DNA of 64,000 nt from positions 13,772,001 through 13,836,000 of the forward strand of contig AP031358.1 of NCBI GenBank assembly GCA_037833965.1, read 5' to 3'. Source of the stretch: Marchantia polymorpha subsp. ruderalis. Lineage: Eukaryota > Streptophyta > Marchantiopsida > Marchantiales > Marchantiaceae. The notes under the pieces were generated by a model. The model was not told the DNA's origin. It saw only the letters and a program-made list of their open reading frames with translations, and did not search any database. This document shows, piece by piece, positions 1 to 10,811 of this stretch; within the stretch, counting starts at the first letter, position 1, and each line of letters opens with the position of its first letter. The position numbers and the translations under genes are program-made.

Positions 1-588
1 GTTTTGCACGATGGCAGATGGACATGTGCAGATGGCGTAGACAGAATTGTAGGGGGCTAGATTTTTCTGGGAGAAGAAGATGAATGGAGGCACAGTCCTT
101 TTGTCTTTCTTAATATTTGTGCTTCACGGAAAGCAAAGTTTCATGAATGCTTCCCGTACAGCTGTAGCTTCTATAAAGGACGCCCAATCAACTCGTTGAT
201 TATGAGTATTCGAGTCCTTCAGTCGCCACTACAGCTTGTGCCCTCGATGAGGAATACTGTGTCGGTCCTATCTAGCTTATCGTCGAAGATACCATAGCGT
301 CATCGACGTTTAAGGTTGATTGCTTATCCTCCACAAGATTGGGAAATATTTTATGGTCTCTCTGTGTGCATGTATTTCCTTCTCCATGCCCTCGAACGAA
401 CAGAAGGCAACAGGTGCTCTGACAACAACTGTCTAACAGATCAAATTGCAAAAGTTTAGCTCAGTCGAACCCTTCCTTTTGCAGGGTTCTGGGTCCAGGC
501 GTGGATCTAGTTCGGATACTACGATGTTACGATGCTCTGAGGAAATATCAAAAGATGATGATTGTCATGATGCACGAATTGTGATTGA
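1..588. other. Left-edge stretch without a supported gene
   Basis: Only short open frames with no recognisable protein similarity are present. I see no RNA gene, terminal repeat or tandem array before the hairpin pair that begins at 589. It lies outside the inverted duplication. Confidence 0.5.
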
Positions 589-651
589 GATGCACAATGA
601 GATTGTGCATCATTGTGTGCGTGCATCATGACTGTCATGATGCACGCACAC
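589..651. repeat. Paired perfect hairpins, locus 1
   Basis: Two inverted repeats lie almost end to end. The first has 10-bp arms (589-598 and 602-611) around a 3-nt loop. The second has 18-bp perfect arms (615-632 and 634-651) around a single central base, with the core CATGAC-T-GTCATG. Both stems have no mismatch. Function is unknown. Several other loci in this window have the same paired layout with different stem sequences. Confidence 0.85.
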
Positions 652-929
652 TCGATCACCGACTTGCAGGCCGGTATTCATTCACTCTTCCACTCAAAGA
701 ATGACCAAGTTAGCCTTTCTATAGACTAAGACCTTCAATCAAGCTCGATGGAGCTCAAAGAAGCCTCCTAGATTTTGAAACTATCATATCGTACTTTTCG
801 TCGTGAAAAGCGTGAGGTCTGTTCAATCTCGTGACCACCGGCGGCTACAGATGTCTATTGGCTCCATTCAATGAACTACATTTTGTTGTTGGAATCGAAT
901 AAAGGCTGAACGAAATTGAAAGTACGTGC
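652..929. other. Non-coding stretch between the hairpin pair and the left duplication arm
   Basis: No open frame, RNA gene or repeat that I can support lies here. The sequence stops matching the right arm near 930, so this is outside the inverted duplication. Confidence 0.4.
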
Positions 930-1175
930 AATTGATCACTAGTATTCGCACTCAAGACCGACTGCAGCAAGAACCCGAGGAGAGTACTGCATCACTCGTT
1001 GATCCCTCCCATTCACAACACAGAGTGGGTAGAGAGGAAGACCAGCTGGCAAAAGACTAAGAGAAGACACAGCCAAAGACACATGATCCTGGATCGGCCA
1101 TCTACTCTTCTTCTGCATCTCTCAGGATTGCTGAGGCTTTCAAGTCAGAGCTTGTGCTGACGAGCCCAAGGCCTG
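930..1175 (-). pseudogene. Promoter-like remnant of a truncated chlorophyllase copy
   Basis: Read on the minus strand, this block matches 20240-20450, the sequence directly upstream of the chlorophyllase first-exon fragment at 20445. Shared features include the CTTGGGCTC block and a run of GAAGAAG-type triplets. Similarity ends near 930, just where exon 1 should begin, so the left copy has lost its coding part. The role as a former promoter is inferred from position only. Confidence 0.5.
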
Positions 1176-1508
1176 CCATGACAACCATAAAGCTTTTGAC
1201 CAGGGAGCTGGAGGAAGTCCTGATTGAATGTTGGGTCTCATCCATACTGACGAGTGGTGACTTCACAGAAGGTCGACTCCATCAATTTTGTCAGCCTTTT
1301 ATAAACCTTTTCCATGTCGTACGCAGAAAGAAAAGTTGAAGAATACAAATGCTTGAATAATTTAACAGCTCTATGCAAGAGAATTGCTGGCCTCGCCATC
1401 CTTTCCAGCTCAAATCCTAGAGAAAAAGTAGAGAACCAGACGAAGGGAAAATGATCATCATATTGACTCAAAGAAACCTTGACACAATTTTTTCGATACT
1501 GCTGTTCG

Positions 1509-1569
1509 CGGGGATCCCATTTTATACCTTTCTATCAGTTTCGGATCAACTGGTATAAATGGGATCCTC
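1509..1569. repeat. Imperfect hairpin with GGATCCCAT/ATGGGATCC arms
   Basis: Arms near 1509-1527 and 1552-1569 pair almost completely, with one extra base and one mismatch, around a loop of about 24 nt. No terminal repeats or target duplication were seen. It may be a small foldback element or a chance product of local rearrangement. Confidence 0.6.
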
Positions 1570-1899
1570 GATCAATACCCTCGCCTGGAAAATGGGAATT
1601 GGGTGAGGTTATTTATTCTGGGCTCGACATTTAGTTGCGTTTGGAAGATTTTGCAAAATCCAGCTACTCTTGGCCCCTCTGTGAAACAGTGGATAGCCCC
1701 ATTCTTTCGTAATTTCCCTGCGGTCTAGTATCTTCAACCTTCTCATCTTTGTTTGAAAAGGAGTACCCTCGCCTCAAACATCCTTAGCATGAATAACTTG
1801 TTTAGACCCGAGTGCGAAGTGATGGTGCAGAGGTGCCTTTTATGAACTGTGAACTGGTATCGGAGCAGCTTAGCAGAGGCCACGAGGATGAAATCAGAC

Positions 1900-2260
1900 C
1901 TTGACGATCTCGGTTTGGTGCAGGGAAGGTGTCACTCGCACTAGCAAAGAGTAGATCTTCTTCGCAGTACTCAGCCATCGTCGGGCTTGATTTGGTAGAC
2001 GGTACGTTGGTCCCCAGTCGTCCCACACAAACCCAGAGACCTGAAGATCGAAGATCGTGGGGGCCTCGTACCTCGTGCTCCCAAAGAAGTGAGCCACGTC
2101 CAGTTCTTCGGGGAAGTTGCTGCTGCAGCAGTGCAACTTGTCGCCAATTGAGAACAGCCACCGGGATTTGGACTCGCGGTATAAACTGAGCACAAGGATT
2201 GGCCAAAGTGAGTCGAGCCACGACCCCACACGGACTTTTTCTGCAGCATGGTGATTCTAT
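1900..2260 (+). pseudogene. Decayed chlorophyllase exon 2 (left arm)
   Basis: The plus strand encodes YSAIVGLDLVDGT, which lines up with FSAIAGLDPVDGT around the acidic residues after the catalytic serine in the complete gene at 3802. Further on, in another frame, APKEVSHVQFF lines up with APDGVSHGAFF. The piece with the GHSxGG serine motif and the whole first exon are not recognisable, and the frame changes, so no working enzyme can be made. Its mirror copy lies at 19634-20020. It is upstream of and in the same direction as the complete gene, suggesting an original tandem pair within one arm. Confidence 0.65.
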
Positions 2261-3660
2261 TCTTCCACGCAACAATGTTCGGAGATACTCTTGTGGCCCT
2301 ATCGAGCTAGAAACAATGAACCAGTGAACAAGAATCGATGGTGTCCTGATGCTCAGAATTCTTGGATTTGAGGGCAACTTTTGTCGCAGCCATGACGTCA
2401 TTTAGGAACGTTTAGAAGAAAAACACTTCACCCTCTTTTCTTCCGTACCATTTCTATTCCCTTTCAAGAATGGACTATTCCAGCGGCATAAACGTGCGGT
2501 ATCTACGATTCGGGTCTACTGCTCTTCCTCCATAGAATTGACATGTTGATACCTAGGTAGAGTGCAAAGTCAAATCCAAGTTCACTACATAAAGTAGTTA
2601 TCGAGCAATGCTTGAACATCATTTATCATGGATATTTTAAACAAAATAATAGATGGGTTGATCCATGTATTATCTCAAGACAAAAATAGGTTTGGTATTT
2701 CCTGAATCCACTAGCTTAGGATTTCCGAGAATCGAGATAAGATGGACTAGCTTTGTGACAGCAGTCCCAAATTTGAATCCAAGCAATCGGACTCATGAGC
2801 AGTTCTCACTTCTCGCTTACAATGTAAATTAAATCTAAGAGAGAAGAGTTATGCTAGAAGCAAAAGTACGTGGATAAAGCTGGGACGAGGACCCGAGATG
2901 CTTGCCAGAGACCGTTAAGCTCACTGCGTTATAGCTTCTGGTCACAGAGAGCGAGCAATAGATCAGACTGTCTCGTGTACAACATTGCTTGGATCCGGTC
3001 ACAGCCACGGTCAAGTCATGTGGACTCGTACCCGATGGCTCGAATCGGTCACTCGTGCCAAGAGTCAACCACACGTTGTTCATGCATCTGGACCTATGTA
3101 AACGAGCATAGACGAGCATGCTCGTTGCCAAAATTGGCACTGCTGACGGTAGTACGAAATTTGTTCATGGAAACGAAGTATTGAATGTAACTGACATCTG
3201 ATTACACGGAGGAGGTAATCTTCCGTTTTCAGCTGCGAGATGAAGTTCCCAAAGAGAACCTCAACAAATACAATTTCCTTATAAAATAGATCTAGAGACA
3301 CAATATGCCACAGTCGACAGTGCTCTACACCTACTTTGGCAAGTTACTATTATGTTGACCTTGATTACTTCGAGGAGCTTATAAATTATGCTCCGGATCT
3401 AACCAGTATTATGGATTAGACGTGGACTTAGTCCAGGATTTGAGGAGGTTCCTGAGGGTTGTCAGATGAGGACAACCCTCCTTAGCGATCAGGCCCATTG
3501 GACTTATGATCGTCCGTTTATCACAGTCACGTTCAAACTAGTCCGTAAAATAATGGTGTAATCTGCCACCGCTGTCTCAGCCACATTATTGCAACAATGT
3601 GACTGTGGGACCGACGTGGGATTCTTTGATCATGAATGCGAGTGAATGTTTGTGCCACAC

Positions 3661-3666
3661 TATAAA
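3661..3666 (+). promoter_or_regulatory. TATA box of the plus-strand chlorophyllase gene
   Basis: TATAAA sits 141 bp before the chosen start codon. The mirror-image gene has the same box at the matching place (16952-16957 on the minus strand), followed in both by GGAGTCGAG. Conservation between the arms supports use as the core promoter. Confidence 0.65.
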
Positions 3667-3801
3667 GGAGTCGAGTGCTCTTTCAGTTCACAATAATTCC
3701 TCTTCACTCTCTGGATCGTCGTCCTTCGATCGCACCACTCCATCCCAAGCACTACTCTCATCTGAAGCTAGGCTTGCTGAGGACTGACCCTTGTCTCTGC
3801 G

Positions 3802-5167
3802 ATGGAGAGACATGGGAAGAAGGCAATCAGCTGCAGAGAGCTTTGGCTGGTCATGTTGTCCATCTTAGCGCTCATTCACTCCTCGCATGCTATAGATGAC
3901 ATTTACCGCCCAGGTCCATTTGAAGTGGATGTGTTCGATGCTCCTCAAGCCGGCCCTGACGAAGTTCCGACTTGCCATCAAACTGCTCCGAGTCCCAGCC
4001 CGGCTGGGACCCCAGTTCCAAGACATCTCCTCATTGCAGTTCCCCTGCAATCTGGTGTGTATCCAGTGGTTCAATTACAGCATGGGTTCGCGTTGAGCGT
4101 CGACTCCTACACGCAATTGCTTCGACACGTGGCCTCGTATGGATACATAGTCATTGCTCCTCAGGTACTCCAAGAATCCTCCAGCAGTTTAAAATAATTT
4201 ATTTTCACCACTGCAAGCATCTCAGCCTTCGGAGTTGTATAATATATCATCGTTGTATTCTTAGTTGCCTGTGAAGGATTCAAAGGAGTAAACACTTTTG
4301 TCTCCAGGAACTGGATATTTGTACATGAAACTGATGTGTAGTGATCGTGTGGAAATATGAATATGGTCATGCGGACGTGTGAAGCCATTACCATAGCATG
4401 CTGAATAATGAGGCTAATCGTTCTGGTGATATTGCATGATCGTATTGCAGATGCCTCTTCAGATTACTTCAACAGACGCGACCAACGAGATTTCGACGGC
4501 TGCCTCTGTTCTGACATGGTATCCTAAGAACCTCGCAGCTCTGATCGAATCGAGGTTGCAATGGTCGAGTCTGCGCATTAAACCCGACCTGAACAAATTC
4601 ATTCTGGCGGGACACAGTCGAGGAGGAAAGGTGGCCTTCGGTTTGGCGACCGGGGTCTGCAAAACATCGGTGCAGTTTTCAGCAATTGCAGGACTGGATC
4701 CCGTCGATGGCACTGGACCAGGCCAGCAAACGATTCCGAAAATTCTTCCAAACGAGCAATTCGGATTGGATCTGCCCTTTCCGACTCTAGTAGTAGGAGC
4801 GGGACTCGGCAGCAAGAGGAATTTTCTCCTACCGCCATGCGCACCTGATGGAGTGAGCCACGGCGCATTCTTTTTCGACAGCGGTCCTCTTGCACTTCAC
4901 TTTGTCGCTCCCGCGTATGGACACATGGATTACCTGGACGACGAGCTAAGTGCCGCTGACGGCTTTCTGGCCAGCACTTTGTGCAAGAATGGGCCCTCTC
5001 GAGCTCCCATGAGGACATTCGCAGGAGGCATCGTGGTTGCATTTTTGCAAGCTGTATTCGGAAACACTGACGCGATTTTTCGTGCCCTTGAGAACATCCC
5101 TTCAACAGCTCCCGTCGAGTTAGACACTCCGGCGTTTACCGACTCTGCCCGGACAGCGTCAGCCTAG
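3802..5167 (+). CDS. CLH: Chlorophyllase, copy A (two exons)
   Basis: Chlorophyllase hydrolyses the phytol ester of chlorophyll, giving chlorophyllide and phytol. I read two exons, 3802-4164 and 4451-5167, joined at a phase-0 GT-AG intron (CAG|GTACTC ... TTGCAG|ATG), giving 359 residues, slightly longer than many plant family members. The lipase-type nucleophile motif GHSRGG puts the catalytic serine at residue 177. GLDPVDG (Asp 204 or 207) and GHMDYLDD (His 279) fit the rest of the triad. Residues 1-30 hold a hydrophobic stretch ending in IHSSHA, which looks like a secretory signal peptide rather than a plain transit peptide. The start was chosen because the paralogue at 16803 has the same MER beginning and an identical 121-codon first exon. 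No defect is visible, so I expect it to be functional. Confidence 0.92.
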
Positions 5168-5840
5168 GAGGCTGCAACTTCGTCTAATTGCAGTCCTGCA
5201 GATTTTTGATAAGAAAAACAAGGAGTAGCTCAGATTGAGCTTGCTTCTTTGTAGCATATATGAGATTTCAACATGGGCGTCTCAAGGATTTCCCAATTCA
5301 TCTCATCCACAAGTTATGGGATAGATTGACGGTTACACAACAATAGATACAATGTTAAGTTATACAGTTGACAATATTTGTCATTGTTTTTATAGTGTAT
5401 AGTTGGTGATATACATAACATAAATCTAATTAGATCAAAGATAATTCTTCTATAAATAGATAATGACATACACAACGATCTTTGTAAACTAAGGAGAATA
5501 GTGTAGTAAAATAGGTTACAAAGTGGTACCACTAACATGTAATAAGATGGCACATTTTCAATTCTCAATCCCTGAGATATGTGGATGGATTCTGTAATAT
5601 GAAATTTCAGCTGATGAAAATTCTCCAACTTTGCTACTGTAATGGTTACTGCAACACATGAATCCATTTTGATTGTTATGGTGACATGAGCTTATCTGAC
5701 TTGGTCTTTTATCGTAACAAACAAGAGCACATCAATTACTAAGTGGTGTGGTGTTGCGTGGTCTGAGACAATATCTGTATTATTTACATGATCCAATCTC
5801 AGCTCCCTTCAAGGTACGGTCTGTGCTTGTCAGTTAGATA

Positions 5841-6281
5841 ATATTGAGTATTTTATATCTCCCAATGAAACTAGTTATGATCGCCTTTTGCTTTTGAAAA
5901 ACTTCGTCCTTCAGTTTCGCAACATCTACACGTGAACACTTACTTTCAATTCACAAAAGTAGCACTGTCATGTTAAGTTGTTGTGGCATTTACAATGAAC
6001 CCTTTCTTTTAGGTCCATGCTAAGTCATAGTGATAGTGTATAAGACTAGTACTTTTTTGACTTGGGTATTCAACCGCGACATTTAATTTCAACTTTAGTG
6101 CATGAGAGATCAGTAATTTCTTTTTCGATCTTTTCCAGATCTATACACACAACGCGTCACTAACTATGTAATGGGTAGATTACCTGGTGTTAGTGCCAAT
6201 AGCACTGTTAGAAGTTTTAGATACGAGGGATAGAGTTTAAATTAGGACTCCTACACAGTAAACTTTTGAAGTTGACGTGTG
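5841..6281. other. Spacer between left arm and first solo LTR
   Basis: AT-rich sequence without a recognisable gene or repeat. It ends with the pentamer GAGAC (6282-6286), which is duplicated after the LTR at 8494-8498. Confidence 0.4.
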
Positions 6282-6641
6282 GAGACTGTGAGCCTAAACT
6301 CCCCACCCTTCAGCGTTTGTAGTCCAGGTGGGGGTTCGAGCTCCCATAATCTAACTTCTCTGATCTCAACCATGTGGTCAAAGTGTATTCAAGACAATGA
6401 GATCATAAACATTTGCTCTTTCACAGACAAATTATCCAGAACTGAAAATAATAACTTGCTGTCTGCTATCTCCACAAGAGCAGCAGACAAGCTCTTTGTT
6501 ACGTAAAGATCTAACCCAACTCTGGGTGACTTTCTCAATACCACAGCTGCTGTGGTCTATCCTAGCTCCGAGTTCCACTCCCAATTCCTACTCAGATTAC
6601 AGTGTCGATTTTCAGCTTCCATTCTCAGGTCTTCCACTCTA

Positions 6642-6796
6642 ATCTCAGATCCCACTCACAGATTACACTTCAATCTCAGATCCCACTCACAGATTACACT
6701 TCAATCTCAGATCCCACTCACAGATTACACTTCAATCTCAGATCCCACTCACAGATTACACTTCAATCTCAGATCCCACTCACAGATTACACTTCA
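6642..6796. repeat. 31-bp tandem repeat, five units, inside solo LTR 1
   Basis: Five near-identical units begin at 6642, 6673, 6704, 6735 and 6766, each starting ATCTCAGATCCCACTCACA. Because 31 is not a multiple of three, all three frames translate into the same shifting peptide, which produces misleading open frames here. The second solo LTR has a more irregular version at about 11280-11480. Confidence 0.95.
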
Positions 6797-7289
6797 ATCT
6801 CAGATCTCAATCTAATTTCACTCTCAAATACAACTCTCCACCCACGAGAGATTGCTTCCTCCTACTTCGAACTCTCCACACTCCCCTCCTAATCCTCATC
6901 ACTTCCCTGCGAAAATCACTCACGTCCACACTCTATTACTCCTACCGATCCCAGAAGCGTCTCCACACAATGGCACACTACACAATCCCAGCTCGCAGGC
7001 CGAATAATCCTCTCCAACGTCCAAGGGCCGAGTCACCCACAGCCCGCGTGAATGCCGTTCCCGCGATGATGGGCAACGGCCTGATTCCCATGTGCGACTT
7101 CATGCCCCGCCGTCCTATTTCCACGCCTGACTTCACGCCGCCGCCACTGCCACACCTGTACAGTCTTTATTTATGACCACGTCAATATTCGCCGTCCGAA
7201 ATCTTCTTCCGCGCACCGCCGAAGACATCCCCACTCCGAAGACACTCTTCCGCACCTTTGCATATCTATAATAGTCACCCCGACGCCCA

Positions 7290-8270
7290 TAACTCACGGA
7301 TCCCTGTTTCGTTTGAAACGTTTTTGGGCTCGTTGGAACAACCGTGTTGTGTTCTTTCTAACGAGCCCCTATTAAGTCAAACCGATAAGAATTGAGAAAG
7401 TTATGACGGTTTTACTCTTCTGTCAAAGGCATTTGCCTATGCATAGGCGTGCTACACGCAGGCCGCCTATGCGCATGCGTCCTACACGCAACCCGTCCTA
7501 CACGCAAGCCGCCTACGCGCAAGCCTTCTATGCGCAGGCGTCCTACACGCAGGCTGCCTTGGGCCGAAGGCCCCTCTATATGTTAACGCCGAATGCCCCT
7601 CTAACTGTTAACGCCGAAGGCCTCTCGCCTAACCATGACAGCCGCTTTCGACGCTCATAACTCAGTGATGACTAATCTGTTTCAAGAGATATTGGTCTCG
7701 TTGGAACCAGCGCGTCGAGTTCTTTCCAATGAGACCCGAATTAAGTCAAACCGCTAAAAATTAAAAAAGATTTGCCGGTTTTACTGCTTCGCCGAAGGCC
7801 TGCAACCGCCGAAGTCGTTTGTCCGCGCATAGGACTAAAGTCAAACTCACTTCTGCGTAGGCGGAATCCCCGGCGGAGGCGAACTCCTTCCGCCGAAGGC
7901 GAACGTCTACGTATCTTCCGATAGTCATAACTCCCTAAGTTCTCATCCGTTCCAAGCGTTCTTGGGCTCGTTAGAACGAGCGTGTCGAGCCCTTTCCAAC
8001 TAGACCCTAACCAATGCAAACCGTTAAGAATTGAAAACGATATTACGGTTTTACCTTTCCGCCGAAGGCGTTTGCCTATGCACAGGCCGCCTATGCGCAG
8101 GCCGCCAAAGGCCCTCCATATCAGAAACTTCCGCCGCTCCTAACTCGGTGATGCCTTATCCGTTTCAAGAGTTCTTGGTCTCGTTGGAACAAGCGTCGCG
8201 AGCTCTTTCCAACAAGACCCTAATTGAGTCAAGGCGTTACACATTGAAAACGTTATGAGAGTTTCACTTC
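7290..8270. repeat. Four tandem modules of about 130 bp within solo LTR 1
   Basis: Each module runs from a CATAACTC-like start, through a GTTTCAAG-like block, TCGTTGGAAC, TTTCCAA and AGTCAAACCG, to GTTATGACGGTTTTAC. The TCGTTGGAAC blocks lie near 7331, 7698, 7976 and 8183. Spacers between modules are built from short GC-rich repeats such as CGCCGAAGGC and CGCAGGCCGCC. The second solo LTR has the same four modules (near 11976, 12232, 12495 and 12723), and a minus-strand relative is at 29500-30180. Confidence 0.85.
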
Positions 8271-8498
8271 TTCGCCGAAGGCCTTTTCCCGAAAGGACTT
8301 CACCGAAGGCACTTCGCCGAAGACCTTGCCCCGAAGGCCTGCTTCCGCACCTCTTGCCCCCTAACCATCACACCAACTCCTAATCTTGCAGAAACTTTCA
8401 GAAAACACCAAGCATAATTTTGCAAGAGCTTAAATCCAAAATTTTAACTCTCATAAGGGTAAAAAGACATGCGAGCACAGTTTTGTGTTCACCGAGAC

Positions 8499-9231
8499 TG
8501 CAGCTTTGATGATGTAATCTGATTATATATATGTAAATAAATAAAATAAAAATGATCATTTTAATTTTTGAAAGTCTTTCAAGATAACTTCAAAAATCAA
8601 AATAGACAAAACAAAAGTATTTTTTGTAGAGTTTAATTAGAATCAAAGATATCTTCCAAGATATCTAGTCATTGCAGGTTTTTGAAATCAGATATGGAGT
8701 GAAGATTTCGAAATACGATCTACTGAAACATTTTTTTGATAGATCTGTTTTTGGTGCATTTCAATATTAGTCAAAACTAAAAGTTTTAATTTTTACAAAC
8801 GGAAGCCTACTATTTCCAACAAATTGGGTTGAATCTATATTCCTTCACGGAATTAAATAAAGATCAGGAGGAAAATTCTTAAATAAAAGGTTGAAGGGCC
8901 TATGAGCTGATAGATTATGTAAAGTGTGTTGAGTAACTTATAATCCGGCAGTTTGGATTTGAAGACAAAATTAGAAAGCCTGTAAAAATGTTAATCTTTG
9001 TCCATTTGTGAAAAACAAATTGCATAAGATCATAATTAAGAACTTCAACTCTGGTTGTTATGAGGGGAGGAAGACAATGATTATTGAGCTATTTCCACAA
9101 GCACATGGGTTGGTTAAATACTCATATGGAGAGCTTCAGAGATTAGACATTTTCATAATAGATGCCTAATATGCTTAATATCATCTTTCGGGAATGACTA
9201 ATTTCAAAATTGCGAGGAGGAATAGTTCACA
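8499..9231. other. AT-rich stretch, probably the outer part of the old hAT element
   Basis: No gene is recognisable. It directly precedes the transposase-like relic at 9232 on the same strand, so part of it may be that transposon's left end, but I could not find a terminal inverted repeat. Confidence 0.3.
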
Positions 9232-10811
9232 GTGTCAAATTTGCAAATGGTTGTAACAAGAAAATGTTTGAACGCGGTTGCACCATGCACTATACTACTC
9301 AATACGTCACATGAACATGAGTACGGTCTTCAAATTTCAAAAAGAGATGCGGACACACGAGTCGTGTCAATACTATTGAATGCAGATTTTGTACAATTGA
9401 TCGCGAGTGCAAAGTTGATGAAAATGACCACTAAGAAAACATTTGGTCCAACATTTTGCCCTAAGAAATATCATATTCATCTCAAGAGCAAGCATACACT
9501 CCGTTTGTAGTAGTATTAGATTCTATTTAAAAAAAGTAAGCAGGTTTACTTTAACATTGAAGTCAACTTCGTGAACATAGTTTTATCACATCTCAACCAA
9601 GAAACAACCATTGTGACCTAGACCATTCATAAGGACATCATTGAGATCATAATCGGATAAATATAATGAGATCACAAAGATGTTGAAGGCCAAACCTAAT
9701 ACAACGATATGCAAGTGTTTGCGTTCAATACTGACACAAAAAACTATTCTATGATGATCAAGACCCTAATGGAAGAACATCTTGCAATCAAGTATATTGG
9801 CATTGGTATCAATCTCCGGCATAGTGCGTTGACACTTTAGGCCACAAAAGAAGTTGCAATGGTCTTCAAGATGTTCGCACTCTTTTTGTTTGGCGTTGCT
9901 AGCTTTATAATTTGCTTCTTATTACAATCTCATTGTATGGATCTCATATTGGTTAGTCACAGTTTGAAATCCGGAGCAAATCATTGAACAAACTCATCCT
10001 TGACTAGAGTAATTAATTGATCTATGCATTGTCTTAAGGAGCTCAAAACATAAGTGATCATGTTACTAGTATTATCATGCGGTCGCAATAGTATTCACCT
10101 TAAGAATTCATTTGTGCATGGTGTATTCTTCATCAATTAAAGATTCCGTTACAGTAGTCATATTCCAAACTCAGAGGTGCATGAGATGCGACAATAATAA
10201 CCATGACAGCGGACGCTTATTTGCAAGATGAAGTTGACTTGTTTCAATACATCAGAAAATCGATGACATATTACGTTCATTGTCACAAATAAGCTCGATG
10301 ATCATTGCCATGAAGTCAATGCCCACTATTGTGAAATTCTAGTAGTCTCTTTTTGACGTGCATCTCAACCTGAGAATAACATTATATGGTATCACAAAAA
10401 ACATCATTAATGCCGTACACATGACGTTGATGCGATTCCAAAGTCATCGTGTGATGCTCTGCCAACAACAAATAAATATTCAACAGCTAATCGTTGAGTT
10501 AGTGCTCACTATCGGTGCATCTTGCAACTCAACATTGACAATCTGGACAAATACACTTATGTCATCTACAACGATTGGTTAGATTTTTGCATTGACATCA
10601 CACGCTTCATTAAAGATTTTTCTTTGATGATGATCTACAGTCTCATTGAACTAACTCAGCTATTAGTTTTTTGTAATGTTGTTTTTTTTTTCCTGATTTA
10701 TGTTTTGCTTAGCAATCCATAAATGCTACGTGGCTCTAGCAACGACCTTGATTGTACATTAAATTAACCCTCTTTGAATTAGCAAAGCTTAAAGTTCGTG
10801 ATAGTAGTTAC

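Larger units (their letters stand above)
930..5840 (+). repeat. Left arm of a large inverted duplication carrying chlorophyllase sequences
   Basis: This stretch reappears, reverse-complemented and diverged, at about 14690-20450. Matching landmarks read in mirror order are the promoter-like block 950-1175 against 20240-20450, the decayed exon block 1900-2560 against 19430-20020, the block upstream of the complete gene 2712-3700 against 16950-17655, the gene itself, and the downstream DNA to about 5840 against 14690. The arms differ by insertions or deletions: the right arm has about 1.8 kb (17655-19430) where the left has about 150 bp. Boundaries were judged by eye and are accurate to perhaps 30 bp. 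Divergence is visible throughout, so the duplication is not recent. Confidence 0.8.
6287..8493 (+). mobile_element. Solo LTR, copy 1 (fossil of an LTR retrotransposon)
   Basis: A 2.2-kb unit beginning TGTGAGC and ending in the inverse of that motif, flanked by a perfect 5-bp target duplication, GAGAC (6282-6286 and 8494-8498). No internal retroviral genes lie beside it. A second copy with its own, different duplication is at 10812-13021, so these are two independent insertions, each reduced to a single LTR by recombination. The first 330 bp of the two copies match at about 98 percent by eye, suggesting fairly recent origin. Inside are a 31-bp tandem array and four longer modules separated by GC-rich CGCCGAAGGC-type spacers. 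Family (gypsy or copia) cannot be told from an LTR alone. As a protein-coding element it is dead. Confidence 0.85.

Noticed and set aside
1802-2401. 199-codon minus-strand frame
   Set aside because: It is antisense to the decayed chlorophyllase exon on the plus strand and has no motif of its own.
6320-6350. tRNA gene suggested by GGTTCGAGCTCCC
   Set aside because: Only a B-box-like word near the start of the solo LTR; no acceptor stem or cloverleaf, and it is repeated in the second LTR.
6552-6892. Open frames with repeating SDPTHRLHFNLRSHSQ-type peptides
   Set aside because: They are translations of a 31-bp tandem repeat in all frames, not proteins.
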